A stretch of 64,000 nucleotides of DNA. Source: Paenibacillus_AB hodogayensis. Its GTDB lineage: Bacteria; Bacillota; Bacilli; Paenibacillales; NBRC-103111. The position numbers and the translations under genes are program-made. The stretch is taken from NCBI RefSeq assembly GCF_039536325.1, contig NZ_BAAAYO010000001.1, positions 1,116,001 to 1,180,000 of the forward strand. The letters are read 5' to 3'. Shown here piece by piece: positions 9,062 through 17,050 of the stretch (position 1 is the stretch's first letter; the number at the start of each line of letters is the position of its first letter). The notes beneath the pieces are model-generated. The model was not told where the DNA came from, searched no databases, and saw nothing but the letters and a program-made list of their open reading frames with translations.

Positions 9062-9273
9062 ACCATTTCCTCCTATCCTCCGTTTCATTCAAGGTTATTG
9101 TTTGCCGATTCACCGTAACCGCTCGGGATGAGGGTTCGATTTTTCCAATCTGCCATTTTGAACGAAAGCGCGCTTGCCCGGGCCGTTCCCCTGGGGGCAA
9201 ACTTGCCTAAAACCTTACGATGGCGACCGATTCCGTCAGCTTTATATCAGAACAACAACATCTTCAAACCCGA

Positions 9274-9302
9274 TTGACAGGTTCATGCAGCGATGATAAG
9301 AT
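9274..9302 (+). promoter_or_regulatory. sigma-A type promoter of DUF2292 copy 2
   Basis: TTGACA at 9274-9279, 17-bp spacer, TAAGAT at 9297-9302, 85 bp upstream of the start codon. Confidence 0.7.
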
Positions 9303-9314
9303 TCCCACATGGAT

Positions 9315-9345
9315 AAACCAACTATTTTCATAGGAATAGTGGTTT
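9315..9345 (+). promoter_or_regulatory. putative operator dyad downstream of the DUF2292 copy 2 promoter
   Basis: The left half AAACCAACTATT and right half AATAGTGGTTT form an inverted repeat with one bulged base. It starts 13 bp after the -10, nearly the same position as the sbp dyad, and shares the ten-base left arm AAACCAACTA with it. Confidence 0.5.
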
Positions 9346-9387
9346 AAGATTTCATTCGGCTTACGCAAAGAAATGGAGGAATGAACG

Positions 9388-9594
9388 ATGAGCAATCCCG
9401 TACAATTGGATGACGTCTGGGCGGACCGCATACTGAACAGCGTAAACGGACTGGAATACGGAAGCGTGCAAATTATCGTGCACGACGGCAAGGTGGTTCA
9501 GATCGAGCGGACGGAACGGAGACGGTTCGATTCCCATTCCAACAACAACCAGTCGCGCATCCAGCGCGAGCCGTTGAAACAACAGATTCGATAA
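9388..9594 (+). CDS. DUF2292 (YezD-like) small protein, copy 2
   Basis: 68 residues, ATG after GGAGGAATGAACG. The core (QLDDVWADRILNSVNGLEYG, then SVQIIVHDGKVVQIERTE) differs from copy 1 at only a few conservative positions over the first 48 residues; the tail is different and Asn/Gln-rich. It has its own promoter and operator-like dyad and is followed by a hairpin terminator, then an FMN reductase gene. Its function is unknown; the shared operator argues for co-regulation with sulfate uptake. Confidence 0.85.
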   Translation: MSNPVQLDDVWADRILNSVNGLEYGSVQIIVHDGKVVQIERTERRRFDSHSNNNQSRIQREPLKQQIR

Positions 9595-9611
9595 GCCTAC
9601 CGGACCGCCGG

Positions 9612-9671
9612 AGGCTTCCGCGCCGCATATCCGAAGGACGGGTACGGGCAGCGGAAGCCTTTTTTCTTTTT
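9612..9671 (+). terminator. terminator between DUF2292 copy 2 and the FMN reductase gene
   Basis: AGGCTTCCGC and GCGGAAGCCT pair across a 29-nt loop and are followed by a long T-run. Because another same-strand gene starts 33 bp later, it may also act as a read-through control point. Confidence 0.65.
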
Positions 9672-9703
9672 ATTTCTCATCCTACTGGAAAGCTGGTGCG
9701 CAC

Positions 9704-10249
9704 ATGTCGCAAGTCGTCCTTATATCCGGAAGTCCTACCGCTTCCTCCCGCCTGAACGGCATACTCGATTTTGCCCAAACGATACTCGAAAGCTCCGGCA
9801 TCGCCGTGGATCGCATCATCGTCCGCGACCTGCCGCCGGCAGACCTCGTGCACGCCCGCTTCGACAGCCCGGACGTCGAGAAGGCGCTCGCCCTGATCGA
9901 GCAAGCCGACGCCGTGGTTGTCGCTACGCCGGTATACAAGGCAGCCTACACGGGAGTGCTGAAAACGTTCCTCGACCTGCTCCCGCAAAAAGCGCTCGTT
10001 CGCAAAACGGTATTGCCTCTGGCGATCGGCGGCACGATTGCGCATCTGCTGTCTATCGATTATTCGTTAAAGCCCGTCCTCGCCGCTCTCGGCGCCACCC
10101 GTCTGCAGACCGGCGCCTACATTGTCGACTCGCAAGTGTTGCGCGACGATCAAGGCCGGTTCTTGATCGAGGAGGACGCGCGCAAACGGCTGCAGGAATC
10201 GCTTCAATCGTTTATCGCGGAAATCGAGCCGGTGCGGGAACGGGTGTAA
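9704..10249 (+). CDS. ssuE: NAD(P)H-dependent FMN reductase, SsuE type
   Basis: Flavodoxin-like reductase of 181 residues that would supply reduced FMN to a monooxygenase. The N terminus has the phosphate-binding loop SGSPTASSRLNGIL; the VVVATPVYKAAYTGVLKTFLDLLP segment and PLAIGGTIAHLLSIDYSLKPVL match SsuE/MsuE. No alkanesulfonate monooxygenase lies in the window, so the partner is unknown. The location behind DUF2292 and the sulfate importer supports a sulfur-scavenging role. The exact gene name is probable, not proven. Confidence 0.8.
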   Translation: MSQVVLISGSPTASSRLNGILDFAQTILESSGIAVDRIIVRDLPPADLVHARFDSPDVEKALALIEQADAVVVATPVYKAAYTGVLKTFLDLLPQKALVRKTVLPLAIGGTIAHLLSIDYSLKPVLAALGATRLQTGAYIVDSQVLRDDQGRFLIEEDARKRLQESLQSFIAEIEPVRERV

Positions 10250-10258
10250 CGAGCCGCT

Positions 10259-10417
10259 ATGCCGGACAAAAGGTTCGCATACGCCTACGCCCTCGTGCTG
10301 CTCGTGCTCGGCTTTGCGCTGATCTTCGGCTGCGGGGAGAAAACGAAGCCGGAAGCCCCTTCCTCCGGTAAGCCCCCCGCTTCGCAAAAGCAGCCCTCGC
10401 CGGCCGCATCCCTATAA
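10259..10417 (+). CDS. small putative lipoprotein
   Basis: A 52-residue frame beginning ten bases after the FMN reductase stop. It has a hydrophobic stretch (YALVLLVLGFALI) ending in Phe-Gly-Cys, then a short Lys/Pro/Ser-rich tail, as in minimal lipoproteins; Phe at -2 is unusual for a lipobox. The ribosome binding site is weak, so translation would depend on coupling to the upstream gene. No known homologue is recognised. Confidence 0.45.
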   Translation: MPDKRFAYAYALVLLVLGFALIFGCGEKTKPEAPSSGKPPASQKQPSPAASL

Positions 10418-10441
10418 GACCCGGTCACTCGTTCGGCCGGA

Positions 10442-10497
10442 ATACGCGAAAAAACCTCCAAGCCCGCTTCATCGGTTCTGGAGGTTTTTTCGCGTAT
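10442..10497. terminator. strong bidirectional terminator
   Basis: 19-bp arms (ATACGCGAAAAAACCTCCA and complement) around an 18-nt loop, with internal A- and T-runs. It closes the sulfur block transcript. Confidence 0.85.
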
Positions 10498-10654
10498 AGG
10501 CTCTTCCTTTCACGGCCCCGGAAAGCCGGATAAGCGGCGTTAACGCAGCCAGACGCTAGTGGACACTATCCATTCTTGCCGGAGCGTCGCAGAGGCCTCC
10601 CGCCGCCGGTCAGCGCCTGGCACCTAGATGAATCGGCCAAGCCTGACTGAGGTA

Positions 10655-11827
10655 TCAGTCCCCTCCGCCACCGCACGAGGAGCAGGACGAGGAGCTGCAT
10701 GAGGACGAATCCCCCGAGCCCGAGGAGGAATCGCCGGAATGTCCGCCGTCGGAGGAATTCCCGTCAGAACTTCCGTCGGTATTCCGGGACTCCGGCCCTC
10801 TGTCACCCCCGAAAGCAGAGCAGGAGGAGCTGCCGCAGGATGCTTCATTGCGCCTTACTTCCTCGGGGATCGCTTCCCGCATATGCTCTTCATAGCCTAG
10901 CGGATCGAGGACCGAGAACATCATCATCGCGGATGCCATCATGGCAAAGTTGGAGCCCCCGGCATAGGCGGAATTCGGCCCAGAACCGGATGGTTCCATC
11001 CGGTATGAGTGCGTACGGCCATCCTCGCGATCGTAGGTATCGGCAAAGCTCTCTTCCGTTCGGTGATCCTCGGAACGTCCCGCCCGGTCAATCTGCTCCT
11101 TCGCCTTGCGGATTAAGACCGATACGCACTCGGCGGCTTCCGGCTGTACCCCGTCGGACGATCCGCGAAACCGCAGCCGGGCGATCGTCTCTGCCGGTTC
11201 GTCTTTCAGCGTCTGCAGCAACTCCCCGTCAAGCGGATAGAGGAAAAATCCCCGCCAGATGCACCCGCTGTACGGGGTGGGCGTAAACATCTGGCTGTAC
11301 GCCCAGTCGAACCAAGCGCGCTCCCCCGGAATCGGCACCGCCTCCCCGTGCGGGGCATGATGCACCGTCCGCCCGTTCCATTGCAAACAAAACCGTTCAT
11401 ATTCGCGGGTGAACATCAGCATTTCATGCCAGAGGTCGTCCACCTCGGGACTGAACATCGGAACGCCCTTCAACACGGCGTTCATCAGCAAATACCGTTT
11501 CAGCTCCAGCAGCTTCCACGCATATTCGGCTTCGGACATACCCGGATGCTCGTTCAGAACGCGCTTCTTCAGCGTCGGACCGAACTCGCTCTCGAACGCC
11601 CGCTCGAGCTTCGCCGCCGTATCCGCAAGCGGCATATCCGGCGCGAGACCCAGCTTGGCAGGCAGCGTACCGTCCTCATAAGGTTTCAGCGCCTGCAGCC
11701 GCGCAGCCATGCGGGCGGCTCCCTCCGTCCCCGCCACGCTCCCCGGGCTCCGATTTTTTCTGGAGACTCTGCCTATCCATAACAAAACGAACAATACGAC
11801 GATGGCGATGACGATGGTTTGAGACAT
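10655..11827 (-). CDS. membrane-anchored protein of unknown function with Ser/Cys/Gly-rich tail
   Basis: 390 residues from an ATG at 11827 preceded by GAGGAG. One N-terminal membrane helix (IVIAIVVLFVLLWIG) is followed by a soluble region with a conserved-looking stretch VDDLWHEMLMFTREYERFC, reminiscent of the WH-containing segment of glycine-rich-domain (DUF1399-like) proteins. The last 60 residues are Ser/Gly/Asp-rich and end in clustered cysteines and a Gly run (SSCSSCGGGGD), as in TPM/YgcG-type membrane proteins. No catalytic site is recognised. It is transcribed alone. Confidence 0.65.
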   Translation of the reverse strand: MSQTIVIAIVVLFVLLWIGRVSRKNRSPGSVAGTEGAARMAARLQALKPYEDGTLPAKLGLAPDMPLADTAAKLERAFESEFGPTLKKRVLNEHPGMSEAEYAWKLLELKRYLLMNAVLKGVPMFSPEVDDLWHEMLMFTREYERFCLQWNGRTVHHAPHGEAVPIPGERAWFDWAYSQMFTPTPYSGCIWRGFFLYPLDGELLQTLKDEPAETIARLRFRGSSDGVQPEAAECVSVLIRKAKEQIDRAGRSEDHRTEESFADTYDREDGRTHSYRMEPSGSGPNSAYAGGSNFAMMASAMMMFSVLDPLGYEEHMREAIPEEVRRNEASCGSSSCSAFGGDRGPESRNTDGSSDGNSSDGGHSGDSSSGSGDSSSCSSSSCSSCGGGGD

Positions 11828-11969
11828 AGTACCGCTCCTCTTCTCCGGAATGTTGTTGGTTTTACTATACCACGGATACTGCCGGCGCTTCCTCTTCGCA
11901 AACGTTTTTCGTTTTTGATATGATGTTGATAGGATAGGATGAAACGAATGGACGGAAGGAGAACGAACC

Positions 11970-12191
11970 ATGCGCAGCAAACGCACGCTACTGCTTGTTC
12001 TGATGGAGCTCGTGTTCGCCGTCGCCTTCGTGACGGCCTCGGCGCTCGTCTTCCTGTACAAAAACGACAACATGTGGGTACAGGTTCTGCTCGTGCTGGG
12101 CGGCATCGCCGGTCTGCTGAACGGCGCCTACCTGCTGAAGCTGCGGAGCAAGCCTCCCGTCCGCAGACGTCCCGGCGGACCCAAGCGGTAG
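11970..12191 (+). CDS. small two-span membrane protein
   Basis: 73 residues, ATG after AAGGAGAACGAACC. Two hydrophobic helices (LLLVLMELVFAVAFVTASAL and VQVLLVLGGIAGLLNGAYLL) are joined by a short loop and followed by a very basic tail (KPPVRRRPGGPKR), placing both ends in the cytoplasm. Its function is unknown. Confidence 0.65.
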   Translation: MRSKRTLLLVLMELVFAVAFVTASALVFLYKNDNMWVQVLLVLGGIAGLLNGAYLLKLRSKPPVRRRPGGPKR

Positions 12192-12263
12192 GCTATGGTC
12201 GGTTATGGTTGGCTGCTGCAGTTGGCCCCCGCGTGCCGCCGACCGGCACACCGGACGGTCGCA

Positions 12264-12304
12264 TAAAAAAACGGCCCTATCCCGTCGGGAAGGTCCGTCT
12301 TTTT
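12264..12304. terminator. convergent terminator
   Basis: An imperfect GC-rich hairpin between an A-run and a T-run, placed between the plus-strand membrane gene and the minus-strand yuzB-like gene. Confidence 0.6.
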
Positions 12305-12307
12305 GCG

Positions 12308-12532
12308 CTACTTTTTTATGTACTTGCCCGCCTTCTCGATCGCCTCGTCCTCGCTCGGGGCCGTCACGTAACGGCCGTTGACAAAGATGAACGCCGCCCG
12401 TGAGCAGGGTCCGCAATACGATTTGCAGCCGACTTTCACATCGGAGTCCGGGGTGATCTTTTGCAGCTTGGCAAGCGCCGTTTTCACTTTCATATGCTTG
12501 CATTTGTCGCAGATGCGTATATCGTTTGCCAT
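12308..12532 (-). CDS. YuzB-like DUF1450 protein
   Basis: 74 residues. Four cysteines in CxxC-type pairs (ICDKCK near the N terminus, SYCGPC in the middle) with AAFIFVNGRYVTAPSEDEAI, the DUF1450 signature; the arrangement suggests a thioredoxin/ferredoxin-like fold that could bind metal or Fe-S. It starts 32 bp downstream of the HesB-like gene, so the two are probably one transcript. The biochemical role is unknown. Confidence 0.8.
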   Translation of the reverse strand: MANDIRICDKCKHMKVKTALAKLQKITPDSDVKVGCKSYCGPCSRAAFIFVNGRYVTAPSEDEAIEKAGKYIKK

Positions 12533-12563
12533 GTCCGTTCCTCTTCCGGCCCGTGCTCAGGCG

Positions 12564-12866
12564 TCAGTGGTCGCCATGGTTTCCTTTGCTCGGGTTTGTA
12601 ATAAAAAATCCTTCGTTCGGCAAAAACAAATAGTCGATCTTAACGCCGTCTAGCACAGGCTCGTTTTTGTCCAAGATGACCTCGATCCCTTTATCCGACT
12701 CGACTACGATATCGTCTTCCGTGGGCTCGTCCAAGCCGAGTGCATAATGGACATGGTTGCCATGCGTGAAGTCAACCTTGACCCGCACCTTCAGCCCGCT
12801 GTTTTCTTCTTGCTCCAATTCCTTTAGCAGCACCTTCGCCGCGCTTCTCGTAATTTTGACTTTCAT
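12564..12866 (-). CDS. HesB/IscA-like family protein (YneR-like)
   Basis: 100 residues from the ATG at 12866, preceded by AAGGAGTGG; the frame runs further upstream but without a ribosome binding site. The fold is recognised from MKVKITRSAAKVLLKELEQEE, VRVKVDFTHGNHVHYALGLD and DYLFLPNEGFFITNP. It contains no cysteine, so it cannot hold an Fe-S cluster as classical A-type carriers do; this is normal for the YneR/HesB-like subgroup. It is probably co-transcribed with the DUF1450 gene. Confidence 0.8.
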   Translation of the reverse strand: MKVKITRSAAKVLLKELEQEENSGLKVRVKVDFTHGNHVHYALGLDEPTEDDIVVESDKGIEVILDKNEPVLDGVKIDYLFLPNEGFFITNPSKGNHGDH

Positions 12867-12999
12867 GCTTTCCACTCCTTGTTTGACGTGTCCACTTTCA
12901 AAATGATACCACGTTTTGCCGACATCGTCTAATTTTGTGGACTTCCCACGGGCAAAACGATAAAATGTGGAATATCTACCCTTGGTTCGAGGTGAAACC

Positions 13000-14097
13000 A
13001 TGCTGTCGTTCTACAAAAAATATTACAAAACGGTGTTCGATATCGCTCTGATGGCTCTGACGGTTTATTTGTTCATGCTGACCTTCAGCTATCTGTACCG
13101 GATCGCCACGCCAATCTTCATGGCGCTGGTCATCTTCGCGATCATCGAGCCGTTCGCCCGGTTTCTGAGCCGCAAGGGCATGAAGAAATCGATCGCCACG
13201 ACCATCTCTACGCTGGTGTTCGTCCTCTTTATATTGGCGGTCATCATCGGCGCAGGCGCGATCTTTACGACGCAGCTGTACCAGCTCATCCAGAAAATAC
13301 CCGCCTACTCCCGCATACTCCAAGAACAGATTTTCAACAACATGGGCTATTGGCAATCCAGACTGGAGACCATCCCTCCCGACTGGCTCGAACGGGCCAA
13401 GGAATATTCGACGATCATTACCGATAAAGGCGCAAAACTAGCCACGACGTTCCTCGGCGGACTGTTCGGCATGCTGACGTCGGTGTCCTCGTTCGTATTC
13501 AACTTTGCCATCGGCGTGATTTTGGCGTATTTCCTTAGCGTGGAGATCGAGTCTTGGAAACGGTTCGCTTCGGACAAGACCCCGAGAACATTCAAAACAG
13601 CCTTCTTTTTTCTCAAGGAAAACGTGTTAAAAGGAATCGTCACCTACATCAAGGCTCAAGCGAAGCTGATCACGCTGACGTTCGTGATCATATTCGCGGC
13701 CCTGCTGCTGCTTCGCGTGCAGAACGCCTTCATGATCGCGCTGCTGTCCGCTATCTTCGACGTGCTGCCGCTGCTCGGCGTATCGACCGTGTTTATTCCG
13801 TGGATTATTTATTTGTTCGTCGTCGGCAACATTGAGCTCGCCATCTGGCTGACCGTGCTGCTTGTGGCCGTCGTAGGGACGAGGCAGATTCTGGAGCCGA
13901 AAATAACCGGCGATTCGCTCGGCGTATCCGCCTTTACGATGCTTTCGTTCATGATCGTATCGCTGTCGCTGTTCGGCGTAGCGGGCGTCATATTGTCCCC
14001 GGTGCTCATTATTCTCGTCAAGGCGTTGTACGATCAGGGCTACTTGCGCAAATGGATCCGGCTGCCCGAGGAAGAATACGACAAGCATCTGCTGTAG
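13000..14097 (+). CDS. AI-2E family transporter (YtvI/PerM-like)
   Basis: Polytopic membrane protein, 365 residues from the ATG at 13000 (after CGAGGTGAAACC). It has paired N-terminal helices, a soluble segment (LIQKIPAYSRILQEQIFNN), then four or more spans ending with the family signature LEPKITGDSLGVSAFTMLSFMI (within 297-318) and LSPVLIILVKALYDQGYL. Members export small molecules or act in sporulation (YtvI); the substrate here is unknown. It is transcribed alone and divergent from the HesB-like gene. Confidence 0.88.
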   Translation: MLSFYKKYYKTVFDIALMALTVYLFMLTFSYLYRIATPIFMALVIFAIIEPFARFLSRKGMKKSIATTISTLVFVLFILAVIIGAGAIFTTQLYQLIQKIPAYSRILQEQIFNNMGYWQSRLETIPPDWLERAKEYSTIITDKGAKLATTFLGGLFGMLTSVSSFVFNFAIGVILAYFLSVEIESWKRFASDKTPRTFKTAFFFLKENVLKGIVTYIKAQAKLITLTFVIIFAALLLLRVQNAFMIALLSAIFDVLPLLGVSTVFIPWIIYLFVVGNIELAIWLTVLLVAVVGTRQILEPKITGDSLGVSAFTMLSFMIVSLSLFGVAGVILSPVLIILVKALYDQGYLRKWIRLPEEEYDKHLL

Positions 14098-14118
14098 CCC
14101 GTTCCGCCGGACAAGCTT

Positions 14119-14358
14119 CTATAAGACCGCTCCGTACTTGCGCTCCGCGCGGGAAGCGAACCAGTTCATCGCGAACAGGGTGATGGCGATATCGTCGACG
14201 GGCACGAACGGAAGCGCGTCCGGGAGTACCCAATACAGCAATACCGGAACTCCGAACAGCAGCTTCTCTGCGAGCGGCACCCCGGGCGAAGCGATAAGCC
14301 TCCAGACGCGGGGGCCCAATTGGCGCCAATGGTTCCAAGTGAACAGCTTTCGGATCAT
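14119..14358 (-). CDS. YkvA-like DUF1232 membrane protein
   Basis: 79 residues, ATG after AAGGAGGACGG. The DUF1232 motif is visible: a hydrophobic helix then VLPDALPFVPVDDIAITLFAMNWF. It is convergent with the AI-2E transporter, 21 bp from its stop. The function of the family is unknown. Confidence 0.75.
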   Translation of the reverse strand: MIRKLFTWNHWRQLGPRVWRLIASPGVPLAEKLLFGVPVLLYWVLPDALPFVPVDDIAITLFAMNWFASRAERKYGAVL

Positions 14359-14468
14359 GGACCGTCCTCCTTCCCGCGGGCATATGCGCTTGCGAGCGCC
14401 CGGCCCGCCAACAGCATGACCTACATGATGCTCGGCTCAATGCCGATTCAAGGGAGTTTGATTGGGAA

Positions 14469-14849
14469 ATGCCCGTATTCCTTCTTGTAGCCGGCGACCT
14501 GCTTGTCCTGTATGCGTTCGTTATCGCAGGCAGGCAAGACCATGCAATGGCGTTCTCGTTGGCCGCCTCCTTGGAGACGGCCTTCCCGTTTGCGATCGGC
14601 TGGCTCGCCGCGCTGGCCATTGTCCGGACCTACCGGCTCCGGACCGTTTCCTCCGTCGGGAAAGCCGCGCTGTATGCGCTGCTGACCTGCTGCATCGCCG
14701 TTCCGCTCGGCCTGCTGCTTCGTTCCCTATGGCTTGGAAGGCTGCCGAACGGATCGTTCGCCGTCGTAGCTTTCCCTTTAATTGCCTCCTTTATGTTGAT
14801 ATGGCGGACGTTGTGCGTTTTTCTGTTCCGAAACCGCCGTTCGTCCTAA
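14469..14849 (+). CDS. DUF3054 family membrane protein
   Basis: 126 residues with four hydrophobic helices (VFLLVAGDLLVLYAFVIAG; FPFAIGWLAALAIV; ALYALLTCCIAVPLGLLL; FAVVAFPLIASFMLIWRTL). The glycine/aspartate spacing GDLLVLYAFVIAGR, the PFAIGW loop and the RTYRLRTV loop fit DUF3054. It is followed by a clear terminator. Role unknown. Confidence 0.75.
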   Translation: MPVFLLVAGDLLVLYAFVIAGRQDHAMAFSLAASLETAFPFAIGWLAALAIVRTYRLRTVSSVGKAALYALLTCCIAVPLGLLLRSLWLGRLPNGSFAVVAFPLIASFMLIWRTLCVFLFRNRRSS

Positions 14850-14885
14850 ACGCTAACGGGACCGGCTTGTCCGCCCGAAGCGACC

Positions 14886-14929
14886 AAACCCTCCATAGCC
14901 GCTGCTGCACAGCGGTTTTGGAGGGTTTT
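14886..14929. terminator. bidirectional terminator after the DUF3054 gene
   Basis: AAACCCTCCA pairs with TGGAGGGTTT across 23 nt. It separates the converging DUF3054 and glutamate racemase genes. Confidence 0.75.
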
Positions 14930-14945
14930 GCCGTTCGTTCGCTTT

Positions 14946-15758
14946 CTATTCGGACAAGCGCGTCATTTGCCAGAACACGGGGGACACTCTGATTTGTTCG
15001 CCCAGCCATTCCTGCGCGATCGCTTGGAATGTCTCTGGCGTGCCGCTGCAAAAAAAACGATGCACCGGGACATGGCCCGACTGTTCCAGTTGCCCCCTAT
15101 GATGCAAGATGGTGCTGATCTCCCGGGCCGTCTCGTCCGCCGAGCTGATGATCGCTACCTTCGGTCCGACGACGTCGGCAATTGCCTGCGTCAGAAACGG
15201 ATAATGCGTGCAGCCGAGAATGAGACAGTCGATCGGGCTGCCGAGCAGCGGCCGCAGCGACTGTTCGACCGTCTGCTTCGCTTCCGGCGAGCGGTACATC
15301 CTTCGTTCCACGATCGGGACAAGCCGGGGGCAGGCTAAGCTGAAAACCTCGGTATGCGGATTGATGGCCTGAAGCGCCTGATGGTACGCTCCGCTGCGAA
15401 TCGTGTTTTCCGTGCCAATCACGCCGATGGAGCCGTTCTTCGTCGACTTGATCGCCGCACGCGATCCCGGCTGAATGACGCCTACGACCGGGATCTTCAC
15501 CTGGGCCCGAATATGCTGGAGCGCAATGGCCGTAGCCGTGTTGCAGGCGATAACGATCATTTTCGGACGGAACTGGAGCAAGTATTCGACGATTTGCCGG
15601 GTGAATTTTAGCACTTCCTCCGCGGCTCTCGGACCGTACGGCGCCCGCTCGGTATCGCCGAAGTAGACTATTTCCTCCTGCGGCAGCTGACGCATGACTT
15701 CCTTGGCGACCGTAAGCCCCCCTACCCCGGAATCCAAAATGGCGATCGCTTGAGCCAC
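14946..15758 (-). CDS. racE: glutamate racemase
   Basis: Converts L- to D-glutamate for peptidoglycan; cytoplasmic, 270 residues. Both catalytic cysteines are present: C72 in IACNTATA and C183 in LGCTHYPFL. D9-S10 in ILDSGVGGLTV and the FGDTERAPYG loop complete the substrate pocket. Length and motifs are those of RacE/MurI, and nothing is missing. Confidence 0.95.
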   Translation of the reverse strand: MAQAIAILDSGVGGLTVAKEVMRQLPQEEIVYFGDTERAPYGPRAAEEVLKFTRQIVEYLLQFRPKMIVIACNTATAIALQHIRAQVKIPVVGVIQPGSRAAIKSTKNGSIGVIGTENTIRSGAYHQALQAINPHTEVFSLACPRLVPIVERRMYRSPEAKQTVEQSLRPLLGSPIDCLILGCTHYPFLTQAIADVVGPKVAIISSADETAREISTILHHRGQLEQSGHVPVHRFFCSGTPETFQAIAQEWLGEQIRVSPVFWQMTRLSE

Positions 15759-15837
15759 GTAGAATCGCTTCCTTTATCTTGGCAGGATGAAGACTACATA
15801 TTTAGAATATGAGCGGTTGCGGGGAAACGTTCCCTAG

Positions 15838-15926
15838 GCGTTTGGCGGTATCGCAGCAGCGGCAAAAAGTCAGGGGCGTTTGGCGGTATAGTCAGCACCG
15901 GCAAAAAGCCAGGGGCGTTTGGCGGT
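15838..15926. repeat. three-copy 38/39-bp tandem repeat
   Basis: GCGTTTGGCGGT starts at 15838, 15876 and 15915, each of the first two followed by a conserved AGC..CGGCAAAAAG(T/C)CAGGG segment. The array lies between racE (upstream side) and the deacetylase terminator. No gene covers it. Confidence 0.75.
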
Positions 15927-15942
15927 CGTAACGCGCACCAAC

Positions 15943-15980
15943 AAAACAAAAGTCCGGCGCTCCGGCCGGACTTTTGTTTT
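15943..15980. terminator. terminator of the deacetylase gene
   Basis: Perfect 15-bp arms (AAAACAAAAGTCCGG and complement) around an 8-nt loop with A/T runs on both sides. Confidence 0.8.
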
Positions 15981-15997
15981 ACGCTTATGCGGAAGGC

Positions 15998-17005
15998 TTA
16001 CTTCTTTTGCAGCTCGGACAGCGTGCCGAACTCGTAGCCTTCGCTTTTGATTTCCTTCAAAATGCGGTCCATGGCCGCGATATTTTCCTTGGACGCCTGG
16101 TGCATCAAGATGATATTGCCGTCGTGCAGATTGCCGATGATGTCGTTATAGGCATCGTCCGCCCCGTTCTTGCGCGGCTCCCAATCTTTCATCGCGGTGG
16201 ACCAGAAGTACGAGGTGTACCCCAAGTCGGACAGCAGCGTCAGCAGATGAGGGCTGTACGTTCCGTAAGGGAAGCGGAAATATTTCGGCACTTCCTTGCC
16301 GGTAATCCCTTTGTACAGCTTCTCGAAATCCGCCACTTCCTGCTTAACCTGCTCGTCCGTCAGCGTCGTAAAGTCTTTATGGGTAATCGTATGATTGCCT
16401 ACCGTATGCCCTTCCTCAAGCAGCAGCTTGATATAGTCCGGGTTGTTTTTGAGATTGTAGCCGGTCACGAAAAACGTCGCCTTCACGTCGTTGTCCTTCA
16501 ACGATTGCAGCAAAGTCTTGTAGTCCAGCAGTTCGCCGCCGACATCGATGGTCAAATACACTTTTTTGCCGGTACCGACCCAAACTGCCTTCTGGTCCGG
16601 CTTTAGCTGCTTCGTCTCCGCCGGGAATCCGGGCACCTCGCCTTTTTTCTTCTTCATGTAGTACCACGAGACGGCTTTCTTCTCCGCCGCTGTCGGCTTG
16701 CCCGTCTGCTTCGGCGGCTGGTACGTTTGCTCCTGTACGGTCGTCTGCTGTGCAGAATCGGTCTTGACCGGTTCCTGAGTTTGCTTCACCGGCTCCTCCG
16801 CCGGTTTGGCATCCTTGGGCGGCTCTTCCGCAGACTTGTCGGGCTTGTCCGCAGGCGGAACGGAGCTTTTGACGTCCGGCTGCTGAACGGGAGCGACCGG
16901 CGTCTGCGGTTTGGCCGAGGCGCCTTCGTCGCTTCCCTTCGAGCATGCGGCAAGCAGCGTGCCTGCCGTCAAAGCGATCGCCACTATCGAGCTTATTTTA
17001 CGCAT
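15998..17005 (-). CDS. PdaA-like polysaccharide deacetylase lipoprotein
   Basis: Cell-surface NodB-fold deacetylase, probably acting on peptidoglycan, 335 residues. Lipobox LAAC (Cys 21) is followed by about 80 residues of Pro/Glu/Lys/Gln linker, then the PdaA-like lead-in AVSWYYMKKKKGEVPGF and the catalytic domain. Motifs: YLTIDVGGE (motif 1, where most enzymes have TFDDG and PdaA has TFDNG), HTVGNHTITH (metal histidines), RFPYG, and IILMHQ. The catalytic-base Asp is kept but the second motif-1 acid is Val, so metal binding may be altered. It is transcribed alone, 45 bp downstream of bdbC. Confidence 0.82.
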   Translation of the reverse strand: MRKISSIVAIALTAGTLLAACSKGSDEGASAKPQTPVAPVQQPDVKSSVPPADKPDKSAEEPPKDAKPAEEPVKQTQEPVKTDSAQQTTVQEQTYQPPKQTGKPTAAEKKAVSWYYMKKKKGEVPGFPAETKQLKPDQKAVWVGTGKKVYLTIDVGGELLDYKTLLQSLKDNDVKATFFVTGYNLKNNPDYIKLLLEEGHTVGNHTITHKDFTTLTDEQVKQEVADFEKLYKGITGKEVPKYFRFPYGTYSPHLLTLLSDLGYTSYFWSTAMKDWEPRKNGADDAYNDIIGNLHDGNIILMHQASKENIAAMDRILKEIKSEGYEFGTLSELQKK

Positions 17006-17050
17006 TCGTTCGATCCCTCCTGACGGTGTGTGCGCAAGAATGTGCCGACA

